NCBI GenBank assembly: GCA_002428995.1 | Contig: DIYJ01000011.1 | Span: forward strand, 62,001-126,000 | Length of the DNA: 64,000 nucleotides | Direction: 5' to 3' | Origin: Flavobacteriales bacterium UBA6057 | Lineage (GTDB): Bacteria > Bacteroidota > Bacteroidia > Flavobacteriales_G > Salibacteraceae | Shown: positions 42,504-51,926 of the stretch, one piece after another | Layout: each line of letters opens with the position of its first letter | Position numbering within the stretch: the stretch's first letter is position 1 | Made by a program: the position numbers and the translations under genes | Notes under the pieces: model-generated | What the model was told of the DNA's origin: nothing | Database searches by the model: none | Seen by the model: the letters and a program-made list of their open reading frames with translations, nothing else

Positions 42504-44624
42504 TTATTCCAGTATCATCAACTTTTGCGTTGTGAAGGAGCCAGTCTCATTGTCCTCAATTGTTATGAAATATGTTCCTCCGCTGAGCTTCGACACATCC
42601 AGATCCAGCCCGGTAGATGCTGTGATCGTGGCGCTCTGAGCAACTCTTCCTTGCATATCACGAATGACAATTGATCCAGACTCAAGTTGTTGCTCGAGTT
42701 GAACTTTAACCAACCCTCTTGACGGGTTGGGATAAATGGTGACACTGCTATGGTCAAATCCACTGATGTATCCATCGCCTTGTTTGAACGTAACAAGTTC
42801 TATATCAGAACAACCCAAATCGTTGAAGACGGTGATGGAGTGTGTGCCTGAGCATAACCCACTTACGATGGTCGGGCTTGTAACGGGGCCTGTAGCAACG
42901 GTGACTCCACTTTGGTTCGCAATGCTGTAAGTCAGTGTTCCAGGCGTGCCTGTAACATTGGCCGAAAAGTTAATCTGACCGTTGCAAGCTCCGGTATTCA
43001 TGCTGTAGCTCGAAATGTGAATGTCGATGATACTCTCCTCTACATTGTAGGTCTCAACGCTCCAGCACCCAGAGCTGTTAAAGGTCATCAGGTCGTAATC
43101 ACCGGGCGTATCAACTGTTATTTGATTGGTTGTGGATCCATTGACCCAGAGGTAGTTGGCTCTTTTAGGGAATGAAGAGCTTTCGGGGCCGATGTTCACG
43201 CCACTTGGATCACAGATATAAACCGGATCAAGCACAGGAGTGTCTAGAATGCAGCAATTATCCTGGTCAGAGTAGTTGTTGTTCGTAAGTCCATACGGAA
43301 AGAGATTATTCACCTCTGCCTCATGAGCAAGGAGTTTTGGGGTGTGCTGGGTCAAAAACATGGTGGTGTGAAAGTCACCCAGATCGAAAGGATAGGAGCA
43401 ATTGGTCGACATATCGTTATTGAATCTTAACAGCCCCGGAAGGATGGGGTCGCTTCCCTCCCTGGTTTGCCCGGAAGCATAGATCACACCCGGTGTAGTG
43501 CGAGTGATGTCATTGCAGCGCAGGTAGTCAGGGTAATAGAAGCTGCTGTTGATGCCTCCGGGTACGCTGCCCCAGCCCGCAACGCGCGCGCCAAAGGCAA
43601 TAGAGGTGGTCTCCGTTTGATGCTCACCAATGATGAGCATATCATCGTTGTCTGACTCTCTGATGCCTCGAATAATAACCTGGTCTTGCTCTACGGAATT
43701 TGTGCCGTAGCTTCTGATCCATCCAAAATTTCCAAGCGCATCTGTTCTGATGAGAACAGCGTTTCCATCACCCCGCATTCCAGCGATGAAGTAGCTTTTG
43801 TTGTTTGACTCTACCAGTTCATAGATGGCTGTTCCTTCCAAATCTTCACTCTCTGAACTCAGGTAGTGTTTGGCCCAAACCGTATTCCCTGATCCGTCCA
43901 GTAACAAAGCACTGAGCAACCGATCATTGTTGACCATGGCGGCATCCTGCAAGCGGCCAGTAAAGGCCACGCCACCCCCTTGTGTGGGATACATGTCACC
44001 GTACTTCCCATTTACATCTCTGAAGTTTGGCAAAGAAGAAGCTGGGAATCGATCTCCGATCTGTGTAATCCAACTCACGATCGGAAGACTGATGTGAGCC
44101 TTGATAATGGCATGGTAGAAATTGTCTGTTGACCCGCTACTGGTATTGGTGTTTTCAAGCAGTGCATGCATCAGAATCCAGCTTCCAGTCGCTTCAGATT
44201 CATAAATGGAATGAACGTTTTGCTGGTACCCATCTACGTTGATTGTATACTCCTGCTCGGCTTGAACAATTCCTGTGCTGCTGAACCAAAGCACCCGAAT
44301 GTTAGGGAAGTTGCATCCGGCAAGAGATGTTTCACCTGTAATGCTGGCAGCCATTGTTTTGGAGTCAAGCTCAGAAAAATCTGAGCCGATGGCGGCTGAA
44401 TAGTCGGATACGTGAACTCCATTATTGTCTGTGATGATCACATCCTGGCGACCATTATTGACAGCCAGTATTTGAACTCCTTCAAGCGTGTGGGCCACGT
44501 CATAGGCTTCGATTGAAGTGGAAACATTACTGTGTGGATAGCCCATCTGAAATTGGGCGTACAGTACTTGATGCATGGTCATCAAAACAATGATGAGCAA
44601 TGCTTTTGAAAAGGGATGATTCAT
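42504..44624 (-). CDS. T9SS-secreted protein with SprB-like repeat
   Basis: 706 residues. The signal peptide ends near LLIIVLMTMHQVLYAQ. The long N-terminal part (about 25-460) is beta-rich and propeller-like (for example GSWILMHALLENTNTSSGST, SYFIAGMRGDGNAVLI), with no enzyme signature. An Ig-like segment (YLWVNGSTTNQITVDTPGDY) and an SprB-type repeat (GTPGTLTYSIANQSGVTV) follow. The type A sorting domain has VTIYPNPSRGLVKVQLEQQ and ends QKLMILE. It resembles the 877-residue protein at 51927-54560 in order of domains, so they are probably paralogues. It is 92 bp downstream of a LytTR regulator gene on the same strand. Confidence 0.86.
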   Translation of the reverse strand: MNHPFSKALLIIVLMTMHQVLYAQFQMGYPHSNVSTSIEAYDVAHTLEGVQILAVNNGRQDVIITDNNGVHVSDYSAAIGSDFSELDSKTMAASITGETSLAGCNFPNIRVLWFSSTGIVQAEQEYTINVDGYQQNVHSIYESEATGSWILMHALLENTNTSSGSTDNFYHAIIKAHISLPIVSWITQIGDRFPASSLPNFRDVNGKYGDMYPTQGGGVAFTGRLQDAAMVNNDRLLSALLLDGSGNTVWAKHYLSSESEDLEGTAIYELVESNNKSYFIAGMRGDGNAVLIRTDALGNFGWIRSYGTNSVEQDQVIIRGIRESDNDDMLIIGEHQTETTSIAFGARVAGWGSVPGGINSSFYYPDYLRCNDITRTTPGVIYASGQTREGSDPILPGLLRFNNDMSTNCSYPFDLGDFHTTMFLTQHTPKLLAHEAEVNNLFPYGLTNNNYSDQDNCCILDTPVLDPVYICDPSGVNIGPESSSFPKRANYLWVNGSTTNQITVDTPGDYDLMTFNSSGCWSVETYNVEESIIDIHISSYSMNTGACNGQINFSANVTGTPGTLTYSIANQSGVTVATGPVTSPTIVSGLCSGTHSITVFNDLGCSDIELVTFKQGDGYISGFDHSSVTIYPNPSRGLVKVQLEQQLESGSIVIRDMQGRVAQSATITASTGLDLDVSKLSGGTYFITIEDNETGSFTTQKLMILE

Positions 44625-44646
44625 GATTTTGAATTTTGATTTAGAC

Positions 44647-44676
44647 CGAATTTAGCCTGGCCTCAAATCCGCAAAA
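44647..44676 (-). promoter_or_regulatory. Possible promoter of the T9SS protein gene
   Basis: On the minus strand TTTTG (44676-44672), 17 bp, then TAAATTCG (one mismatch to TAnnTTTG). It sits 22 bp before the ATG. It would give the secreted protein its own transcript apart from the two-component genes. Confidence 0.35.
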
Positions 44677-44716
44677 TCATTGTTGTGTGACCTGTGTACG
44701 TTAGGTTGAATCTGAG

Positions 44717-45460
44717 CTATTTCAGTGTGTATTCAGCAAGTGCTTTACGTCCCTCTTTCGACAGAGGAATGAGTGTCCCATCTTTCAAGATGATGTTCCC
44801 ACCATCGGCCTTGTCCCACTTGCGGATGAATGCCGTATTCACGAGGTAGGATCTGTGAGGGCGAAAGAAATCCGGTGATTCAATGCAGGAAGTAATGTAT
44901 TTCAGCGGCTTTGATAGTGTTCTACAACGGCCATCCACAAGGTATATCTCACAGTAGCTGCCATCAGCTTTCGCATAGATCAGTTCGTCCTCTGCCAAAT
45001 ACTCGATGGACGATCCGTGGGGAATGGCAATACGATCTTTAAAAACACTCCTGGCTTTGACAACTGAGGAGGCGCTTCGATCACTGGATAACAGCACCTT
45101 GGTGGCCCTTTCTGTTACGCGTGAAAGTGATTCAAAACTCATGGGTTTGAGCAAATAGGAAAGTGCGTTTTTATCGAAGGCCTGAATGGCATATTGGTCG
45201 TAGGCAGTCACAAAGATGACCTCGAACGGGTGCTCAAATTTCATGTTGAGTAGATCAAATCCCGTTTGATCCCGGAGTTGAATGTCCAGGAAAATGAGCT
45301 CCGGTTGGAGCCTTTTGATCTGCACATATGCATCATCCACATTTCCGGAGCACCCGATGATTTCCAGCTGTGGTGATTCAGCGATGATCATCGATTCTAA
45401 TGCGTTCAGTGCACCAGGTTCGTCATCTACAAGGAAGGTTTTAATGCGTCTCATCCTCAA
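44717..45460 (-). CDS. LytTR-family response regulator
   Basis: 247 residues. The receiver has FLVDDEPGALNA, phosphorylation Asp59 in LIFLDIQLRDQTG, Thr in FVTAYDQYA and Lys in YLLKPMSF. The LytTR domain (about 148-246) has LIYAKADGSYCEIYLVDG and FFRPHRSYLVNT. The start overlaps the end of the kinase gene by 20 bp (14 bp if the second ATG at 45454 is used), so the pair is translationally coupled. It is similar in layout to the regulator at 37959-38702. Confidence 0.93.
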   Translation of the reverse strand: MRMRRIKTFLVDDEPGALNALESMIIAESPQLEIIGCSGNVDDAYVQIKRLQPELIFLDIQLRDQTGFDLLNMKFEHPFEVIFVTAYDQYAIQAFDKNALSYLLKPMSFESLSRVTERATKVLLSSDRSASSVVKARSVFKDRIAIPHGSSIEYLAEDELIYAKADGSYCEIYLVDGRCRTLSKPLKYITSCIESPDFFRPHRSYLVNTAFIRKWDKADGGNIILKDGTLIPLSKEGRKALAEYTLK

Positions 45461-48329
45461 ATCTTATTTCCAGCGTTACGGTCACTCCCGGTTTTGAATC
45501 ATTCGAGTGAATGCTCACTTCGTAATGATGCTTCTTGAGAGCGTTGAGCAAGCGAATTCTCTCCCCGTTGATGCGCGTACCCAAACCATTTCCTTTCGCA
45601 GATTTTTGCGGTCCTTCCGGGCCGGGGAGTCCTTTCCCATTGTCTTCAATTTCACAACGCAAGCGGTTTGAGCTCAGGCGAGTTAAGCGGATTGCAATCA
45701 AGCCACCTTCTCCTTTTGGTGCAATTCCATGCATGACTGCGTTTTCAACGTATGGCTGGATCAGCATGACCGGAATGTACACGCGTTCAACATGAATCTC
45801 CGGGTCGATCTGGATGGTGTAGTCGAATGAATGCTGAAGCCGCATGCGTTCTAAGTCGAGGTAGTTGCGCAATGAACTCAGTGAGCTTTCCAGCGAAATG
45901 TAGTCTTGATTCGAGTGCTCTAGCGCATGGCGAATGTGCATGGCAAATTTGGCCAGGTAGTCGCTGGAAGCTCGGGCATCCTGCCGCAGGATATACGCCT
46001 GTATGGAACTGAGTGCATTGAACACAAAATGAGGTTTGAGTTGGGAGGTGAGTGCCTTCAGTCTCAGGTTATTCTTCTCGGTTTCAAGCCTGGCAGCAGC
46101 AGTTTTGAATCGAGCGCTCAAATAGATGGGCGAGGCGAGTAGTACTGCACATATGAAAATGACCAGGACGATAAACCACACTCGTTCGTAGAAGTAGCTA
46201 TCAACCTTGAAGCCCAAAGTGGCCTGATGCCCATATTCATCGCGTACCTGAAGCTCGTATTCGTCAGAAGGCAAATTGAAGAAGGAGAATTCGGAAGAGT
46301 GAGCTTTAGCCCATTCTGTTTGCAGGGGCCAGAGTCGATACTCCACCTGGTAATCAAGCTTAGCCTTGAAACTGACCGCATTTAACTTCACCTGAAGTTG
46401 CTCATCGGTCATGATCATGATCGGTTCAGTCGGGCTCAAAACTTCTGGTCCACTTGATACCTGACCAAAACTCAGTCGCCCCTGATCGTTGAAGTTTTGA
46501 GACAGGATGCTTCGAGGCAGCGAAAACACCTGCGATAAACTCAGGCAGTAGATGTGGGAACTTGTCAATGCGATGTCGGAAACAGGATGGCCCAGGAGTC
46601 CCAATTCTTTGGAAATCTCTCGGGCGTTGATCTCACCTTTTTCATCGGTTTCCAGCAGAATCAAACCTCGTTCTGTACCTACCAACATCTGCGATTCGTT
46701 CAACGACACGAAACACTCCGCATGCTGACTTCTAAGCTCAGTCAACTGTGTCAGTTCGCTGGTAGCGGTATCCAGTCGATAAAAGTGACCATTCTGAGAA
46801 GCCATCACAAGCGCGGAGCTCATCTGCCACATAAACAGGGGATTCATGTCCTCTGCATAAGTTTTTCGAATGCTTGCTGTTTGACGGTCGCTGTCTACAT
46901 GCAGCAAAACCACACCACGTTTTGAAACGATCCAGAGATCGCCCTCGATTGTGGTTCTTGATATCTGGCGGACTCTTAAAAATGGATGAATGAACTTGAT
47001 CAACGGCCGGCCGGCAAAAGCTACACTCATGTGGGTGTGTCCACCAAGTATGGTGTCTCCTTTGTCGATGAAGATTTTCCAGTAAGCAGCTCTGCTGGAT
47101 TGCTCTGAAATGCTCAAGGTGTTCCAGTCAATCCGACTGATTCTGCGTTCTCCTCGCTGATTTCTCCAGGAGAAGTAGTTGGCCTCATCCGTTTCCAGGA
47201 TGTCATGGTTGGCACTGAACACCTTCTTTTCATCCATGATGGGCGCCCTCACCCTTCCATTCTGGTAGATGCTAAAGTCTGTGCACAGAGCCCGGAGTTC
47301 ATCACGGTAAGTGCTGATGCTGCGAACTTGTAGTGGATTACCCTCCGGGTCGCGGATCAATCTGGAGTCTTCAAAGGCGACATGCTTTAGCCCCGATTGC
47401 CCCGTGCCAAAAAAAAGACCTCCTTCGAAATCCCTGCAAATGCTGTAGATGCGATCTGCAGGGAAGAGGTTTTTATCCACCTCACCGTTGATGATTCGAT
47501 ACGCTCCTGTGCCTTCAGTGCCCAGCCACAGCACCGAATCGCTTTCGAAAAACAGACTGTTGGAAATCGGGGCGCTGAACTTTAATTGTTTTAAAACTCC
47601 ACGGTTGTAGAGGATTAAATAAGCACCTGTCACGATCGCAAACGCGTTCGAATCACCTTGGAAAAACACCCTGTCCGGAACGATGCTGTTGGTCGAGTCC
47701 TGATAGTCTATCCGAACAACGCCAAGCAATATGCTGTAACGCAAGCTATCCAGCTGAGGGAAGCTGCGAACACCTTGAAGGTGGCCATCGTAGGTTTGAA
47801 AATGGCTGTTCTTAAATTGGGTCTCGTCCATCAAGAGCCGCACGTTACTGTCGTTCACCTCGATCAGCTCAATGGTATTGGACATGAGAATGCTCCCATT
47901 TTTCCGGAAGCTCATGCTTACTGGCGGTATGTTGGCGTTAAAAAGTTCAACTGCCTTGCTCGCCTGCGGGTGAGGAATTGCTCGATTACTTTCCAGGCGA
48001 TAAACAGCTCCATCCAGTGTTGCAAACCACAGTGTTCCAGCAGTGTCTTCATTGATCACCGCAACAAAAGGGTCTGCTACTTCCTCGAAGTCGATGGATT
48101 GAAAACTTCGGCCATCAAAAACGCTAAGGCCCTTGTCGGTGCCCAGCCAGAGCAGGCCCCGTGAGTCATTGAAGACATAGACCACAAAGTTTGAAGGAAG
48201 CCCATCGCTGGCATCATAACACGAATGCAAAGGAGTGTAACCCTTTGTCTGTTCTGTGCAATGGATGGTTCCGTGGAACCACGAGATGAGAAGTGCAAGA
48301 ATTAGACTACGCGTCATTTTCAGCGGCAA
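45441..48329 (-). CDS. Two-component-regulator propeller sensor histidine kinase (LytS-type)
   Basis: 962 residues. The signal peptide (LILALLISWFHGTIHC) is followed by a periplasmic propeller (about 30-620) with blades such as RGLLWLGTDKGLSVFDGRSF, GTLWFATLDGAVYRLES and DSVLWLGTEGTGAYRIING. A Y_Y_Y-type domain follows (about 640-705, LDYQVEYRLWPLQTEWAKAH), then a membrane helix (about 713-735). The His_kinase domain has QLKPHFVFNALSSIQAYI with His767, and the HATPase domain has PYVENAVMHGI and IEDNGKGLPG. It is coupled to the LytTR gene downstream. It is the second such pair in this window, in opposite orientation to the first. The blades are less regular than in carbohydrate-sensing hybrid kinases. 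Confidence 0.92.
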   Translation of the reverse strand: MPLKMTRSLILALLISWFHGTIHCTEQTKGYTPLHSCYDASDGLPSNFVVYVFNDSRGLLWLGTDKGLSVFDGRSFQSIDFEEVADPFVAVINEDTAGTLWFATLDGAVYRLESNRAIPHPQASKAVELFNANIPPVSMSFRKNGSILMSNTIELIEVNDSNVRLLMDETQFKNSHFQTYDGHLQGVRSFPQLDSLRYSILLGVVRIDYQDSTNSIVPDRVFFQGDSNAFAIVTGAYLILYNRGVLKQLKFSAPISNSLFFESDSVLWLGTEGTGAYRIINGEVDKNLFPADRIYSICRDFEGGLFFGTGQSGLKHVAFEDSRLIRDPEGNPLQVRSISTYRDELRALCTDFSIYQNGRVRAPIMDEKKVFSANHDILETDEANYFSWRNQRGERRISRIDWNTLSISEQSSRAAYWKIFIDKGDTILGGHTHMSVAFAGRPLIKFIHPFLRVRQISRTTIEGDLWIVSKRGVVLLHVDSDRQTASIRKTYAEDMNPLFMWQMSSALVMASQNGHFYRLDTATSELTQLTELRSQHAECFVSLNESQMLVGTERGLILLETDEKGEINAREISKELGLLGHPVSDIALTSSHIYCLSLSQVFSLPRSILSQNFNDQGRLSFGQVSSGPEVLSPTEPIMIMTDEQLQVKLNAVSFKAKLDYQVEYRLWPLQTEWAKAHSSEFSFFNLPSDEYELQVRDEYGHQATLGFKVDSYFYERVWFIVLVIFICAVLLASPIYLSARFKTAAARLETEKNNLRLKALTSQLKPHFVFNALSSIQAYILRQDARASSDYLAKFAMHIRHALEHSNQDYISLESSLSSLRNYLDLERMRLQHSFDYTIQIDPEIHVERVYIPVMLIQPYVENAVMHGIAPKGEGGLIAIRLTRLSSNRLRCEIEDNGKGLPGPEGPQKSAKGNGLGTRINGERIRLLNALKKHHYEVSIHSNDSKPGVTVTLEIRFEDETH

Positions 48330-48621
48330 TTAACATTATCCTCCCTGAAGGTGGCCCAGAGAATTTTTAAATATCAGGTTTGACTTTTTGAAGCACCGCT
48401 GAATGATGGCTGAAAGAGCTTCACGCTGAATGGCAAAGCGGCAGCTCAATGCCATTTCTGAAACTGGAGAGGAGTTCATGGAACGTGGATGCTGGAGATA
48501 TTTTGATCGATTCGCTCGCATGGTGGTGCAGCGGTTCAATTTTCTTGCTGCAACGCTCTAAGGCCTGAGCACTATCCTTACTTTCGCGGATTCAAAAGCA
48601 AAAAGGCTTAAAAAAGAACCA

Positions 48622-50565
48622 ATGAGCAACGTGAACATTACCCTTCCCGATGGTTCGGTGAAGGAAGTAGCGCAGGGTAGCACCGCGATGGATGTGGCAA
48701 AGTCCATCAGCGAGGGACTGGCCAGAAACGTATTGAGTGCCAAAGTGAATGGTGAAGTGTGGGATGCCACGCGCCCGTTTACGGAAGATGCTACGCTCAA
48801 TCTGCTCACGTGGAGAGACGAAGAAGGTAAAAGCACCATGTGGCACAGCTCGGCCCACTTGATGGCGGAAGCGCTGGAGTCTTTCTATCCCGGAATCAAA
48901 CTCGCCATTGGACCACCCATTGAGAATGGATTCTACTACGATGTTGATTTCGAGGGGCACGAATTCACCGATGCTGATCTGGCCAAGGTGGAGAAGAAGA
49001 TGAAGGAACTGGCGAAGCAGAAGAATGCCTACGTCCGCCAAAACATAAGCAAGGATGACGCCATTGCCTACTTCAAAGAGAAGAACGATCCATACAAGCT
49101 GGAATTGCTCGAAGACCTGGAAGATGGAGATATCACCTTCTACACACAGGGCAATTTCACTGACCTCTGTCGTGGTCCACATATCCCGCACACAGGATAC
49201 ATTAAAGCGGTAAAACTGCTGAGTGTAGCCGGAGCCTATTGGCGCGGTGATGAAAAGAATAAGATGCTGACCCGCATCTATGGCATTACCTTTCCAAAGC
49301 AGCAGGAGCTGGAGGACTACCTCGCCATGCTGGAGGAGGCCAAGAAGCGCGATCACCGCAAGCTGGGTAAGGAGTTGGAACTATTCACCTTCTCACAGCG
49401 TGTAGGCCAGGGATTACCAATGTGGTTGCCTAAAGGAGCCGCATTGCGTGAAAGGCTGGAGAACTTTCTCAAGAAAGCCCAGAAAAGAGCAGGATATGAG
49501 CAGGTGATTTCACCACACATCGGTAGCAAAGAGCTGTATGTGTGCAGTGGGCACTATGCCAAGTATGGAGAAGATAGTTTTCAGCCGATTCAAACACCGC
49601 ACGAAGGGGAAGAGTTCCTGCTAAAGCCTATGAACTGCCCTCACCATTGCGAGATGTATGCTTCCAAGCCGCGATCCTACCGCGACCTTCCTGTGAGAAT
49701 GGCAGAGTTTGGGACGGTGTATCGCTATGAGCAAAGTGGTGAGCTGCACGGTTTGACGCGTGTCCGAGGGTTTACTCAGGATGACGCGCATATTTTCTGT
49801 ACCCCGGAACAGGTAAAGAAAGAGTTCCAGGATGTGATTGATCTCGTGCTCTACATCTTCAAGACCCTGGATTTTAATGACTTCATTGCCCAGGTTTCTC
49901 TCAGGCATAAAACCGATCGCGATAAGTACATCGGATCTGAGGAAAACTGGGAGAAAGCAGAAGCCGCGATCCTCGAGGCGGTGGAAGAGAAAGGATTGAA
50001 TACAGTCATTGAATACGATGAGGCTGCGTTTTACGGTCCGAAGCTCGACTTTATGGTGAAGGATGCCATCGGCCGCAAATGGCAACTTGGGACTATTCAG
50101 GTTGACTATAACTTGCCCGAACGCTTTGAATTAGAGTATGTTGGCGCTGACAATGAGAAGCATCGTCCGGTGATGATCCACAGGGCACCCTTCGGATCGA
50201 TGGAACGGTTTGTTGCCGTGCTGATTGAGCATTGCGCTGGTAAATTCCCGCTTTGGTTAACCCCAGAGCAGGTGCGGATTTTGCCTATCAGCGAAAAATT
50301 CAATGACGGCTGTAAAAACATTTTACAATCCCTTGAAAATTACGATATTCGCGCCTCCGTTGACGAGAGGGGGGAGAAGATTGGCAAAAAGATACGGGAA
50401 GCCGAGCTGGCGAGGGTTCCGTACATGTTGATCATTGGAGAGAAAGAATTGGAATCCGGACAGGTTTCCGTCCGAAAGCAATCAGAAGGAGATAAAGGAT
50501 TGATGTCAGTGGAAGATTTTGCTCGTTTTATGGCGGGGGAGGTCTCAAAAGAGTTAGAAGTTTAA
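48622..50565 (+). CDS. thrS: Threonyl-tRNA synthetase
   Basis: 647 residues, full length. An N-terminal TGS domain (about 1-62) is followed by the editing domain with the metal-type HSSAHLMAEAL motif (about 75-225). The class II catalytic core (about 240-530) has the zinc-binding motif MNCPHHCEMY and motif 2 YRYEQSGELHGLTRVRGFTQ. Motif 3 is in HRAPFGSMERF. The C-terminal anticodon domain is at about 540-640. It charges tRNA-Thr and is the first gene of the thrS-infC-rpmI-rplT cluster, which is conserved in many bacteria. The 291-bp upstream region shows no recognised leader element. Confidence 0.98.
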   Translation: MSNVNITLPDGSVKEVAQGSTAMDVAKSISEGLARNVLSAKVNGEVWDATRPFTEDATLNLLTWRDEEGKSTMWHSSAHLMAEALESFYPGIKLAIGPPIENGFYYDVDFEGHEFTDADLAKVEKKMKELAKQKNAYVRQNISKDDAIAYFKEKNDPYKLELLEDLEDGDITFYTQGNFTDLCRGPHIPHTGYIKAVKLLSVAGAYWRGDEKNKMLTRIYGITFPKQQELEDYLAMLEEAKKRDHRKLGKELELFTFSQRVGQGLPMWLPKGAALRERLENFLKKAQKRAGYEQVISPHIGSKELYVCSGHYAKYGEDSFQPIQTPHEGEEFLLKPMNCPHHCEMYASKPRSYRDLPVRMAEFGTVYRYEQSGELHGLTRVRGFTQDDAHIFCTPEQVKKEFQDVIDLVLYIFKTLDFNDFIAQVSLRHKTDRDKYIGSEENWEKAEAAILEAVEEKGLNTVIEYDEAAFYGPKLDFMVKDAIGRKWQLGTIQVDYNLPERFELEYVGADNEKHRPVMIHRAPFGSMERFVAVLIEHCAGKFPLWLTPEQVRILPISEKFNDGCKNILQSLENYDIRASVDERGEKIGKKIREAELARVPYMLIIGEKELESGQVSVRKQSEGDKGLMSVEDFARFMAGEVSKELEV

Positions 50566-50581
50566 TTAATACTTAAAAGCG

Positions 50582-51124
50582 ATAAGAAAACCTTACAGAA
50601 AACCGAGAAGGCAGGAGCCTGAGCATATGATCAATGATCGTATCCGGGTTCCTAAAGTGCGTGTCGTAGGCGATGATGTGGAACCACAGGTATTGCCAAC
50701 GGACAGGGCTCTAAAACTTGCTCAAGAGATGAATGCCGATTTGGTAATGATCTCTGAGAAAGCGGATCCGCCTGTTGTTAGAATCATGGACTACAAGAAG
50801 TTCTTGTATGACCAGAAGAAGAAGCAGAAGGAGATCAAGAGCAAGGCGCAAAAGGTTGTTGTAAAAGAAATCAGATTTGGACCCAACACGGACGAGCATG
50901 ACTACGAATTCAAGCGTAAGCATGCGATCAAGTTCCTGGAAGAAGGTTCGAAGCTGAAGGCTTATGTGTTTTTTAAGGGAAGGTCGATTCTGTTCAAAGA
51001 CAAGGGAGAAATTCTCTTGCTGAGGCTTGCGACCGAGTTGGAAGAATTGGGAGTGGTGGAGCAAATGCCAAAGCTGGAAGGAAAGCGAATGATCATGATG
51101 CTCGCCCCGAAAAAGAAGAAGTAA
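50582..51124 (+). CDS. infC: Translation initiation factor IF-3, non-AUG start
   Basis: The ATG at 50627 opens a 165-residue frame beginning MINDRIRVPKVRVVG. The same frame continues upstream without a stop to give a basic arm, RKPYRKPRRQEPEH, typical of Bacteroidota IF-3. The only start-like codon there is ATA at 50582, giving 180 residues, the normal length. Rare start codons in infC are the known basis of autoregulation by IF-3 itself. The N-domain (about 16-85) and C-domain (about 95-178, VKEIRFGPNTDEHDYEFKRK) are complete. It prevents premature subunit joining and checks the initiator tRNA. The ATG start at 50627 remains possible. Confidence 0.93.
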   Translation: MRKPYRKPRRQEPEHMINDRIRVPKVRVVGDDVEPQVLPTDRALKLAQEMNADLVMISEKADPPVVRIMDYKKFLYDQKKKQKEIKSKAQKVVVKEIRFGPNTDEHDYEFKRKHAIKFLEEGSKLKAYVFFKGRSILFKDKGEILLLRLATELEELGVVEQMPKLEGKRMIMMLAPKKKK

Positions 51125-51151
51125 GAATAACTAGTCTATAAATCAGCAGCG

Positions 51152-51349
51152 ATGCCTAAGATGAAAACCAATTCCAGCGCCAAGAAGCGTTTCAAGCTGA
51201 CCGGTTCTGGTAAAATCAAGCGAAAGCACGCCTTCAAGAGTCACATCCTGACCAAGAAGTCTACGAAGCGTAAGCGAAACCTTACGCAACCAGGCTTAGT
51301 GGATGCCTCTGATGAAAACAACATCAAGAAGCTCTTAGTGCTTAAGTAA
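51152..51349 (+). CDS. rpmI: Ribosomal protein bL35
   Basis: 65 residues, the usual length. It begins MPKMKTNSSAKKRFKLTGSG, with the basic core KIKRKHAFKSHILTKKSTKR. It is part of the large subunit, 27 bp after infC, and is followed by rplT. Confidence 0.97.
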   Translation: MPKMKTNSSAKKRFKLTGSGKIKRKHAFKSHILTKKSTKRKRNLTQPGLVDASDENNIKKLLVLK

Positions 51350-51457
51350 TCAAAACCATGGTTGGTTCCGAAAAATTCGGAACTGATGTTTAACCCGGCC
51401 TTGAGTAAACAAGACTTCTCGTAGAAGAAGCGCTTCAGGCCAAAAAGCAAAACAAAA

Positions 51458-51802
51458 ATGCCAAGATCAGTAAACAGTGTAGCTTCTCGCGCCAGACGCA
51501 AGAAGATTATGAAGCAGGCCAAAGGATACTTTGGTCGCAGAAAGAATGTTTGGACCGTATCAAAGAATGCCGTTGAAAAGGCACAACTTTATGCATACAC
51601 CGGTCGCAAGCAGAAGAAAAGAAACTTCAGAGCCCTTTGGATTCAGCGTATTAATGCAGGTGCACGTCTGCATGGAATGTCTTACAGCGAATTCATGGGT
51701 AAGGTGACAAAATCAGGTATTGAGCTCAACCGTAAGGTGCTGGCCGACCTGGCAATGAATCACCCTGAGGCGTTCAAAGCTGTCGTTGAGAAAGTAAAGT
51801 AG
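51458..51802 (+). CDS. rplT: Ribosomal protein bL20
   Basis: 114 residues, full length. It begins MPRSVNSVASRARRKKIMKQ, with the conserved GYFGRRKNVWTVSKNAVEKA and RALWIQRINAGARLHGMSYS. It binds 23S rRNA early in large-subunit assembly and represses its own operon in other bacteria. The 108-bp gap after rpmI contains no clear terminator, so the two are expected to be co-transcribed. A strong terminator follows at 51825. Confidence 0.97.
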   Translation: MPRSVNSVASRARRKKIMKQAKGYFGRRKNVWTVSKNAVEKAQLYAYTGRKQKKRNFRALWIQRINAGARLHGMSYSEFMGKVTKSGIELNRKVLADLAMNHPEAFKAVVEKVK

Positions 51803-51824
51803 GCTAATAGCCTCCTAAGCATAG

Positions 51825-51855
51825 AAAAGGGAGTCCACTCGGACTCCCTTTTTTG
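51825..51855 (+). terminator. Rho-independent terminator of the thrS-rplT cluster
   Basis: Inverted repeat AAAAGGGAGTCC / GGACTCCCTTTT with loop ACTC and a T-run, 23 bp after the rplT stop. Confidence 0.93.
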
Positions 51856-51873
51856 TTTTGGGTGAACACTATG

Positions 51874-51907
51874 AAAGCCCCGAAGTACCTTCACTTCAGG
51901 GCTTTTT
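51874..51907. terminator. Second hairpin terminator, for the convergent minus-strand gene
   Basis: AAAGCCCCGAAGT pairs with ACTTCAGGGCTTT (one mismatch). It is flanked by T/A runs, and lies 19 bp after the stop of the minus-strand T9SS gene at 51927. Confidence 0.8.
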
Positions 51908-51926
51908 AGATGGACAATACGGTTGT

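Noticed and set aside
48330..48621. Regulatory leader (T-box or similar) upstream of thrS
   Set aside because: No T-box sequence, specifier hairpin or terminator/antiterminator pair was recognised in this 292-bp region.
48592..49356. 254-residue minus-strand open frame over the start of thrS
   Set aside because: It is antisense to the conserved TGS and editing domains of thrS; no recognisable protein features.
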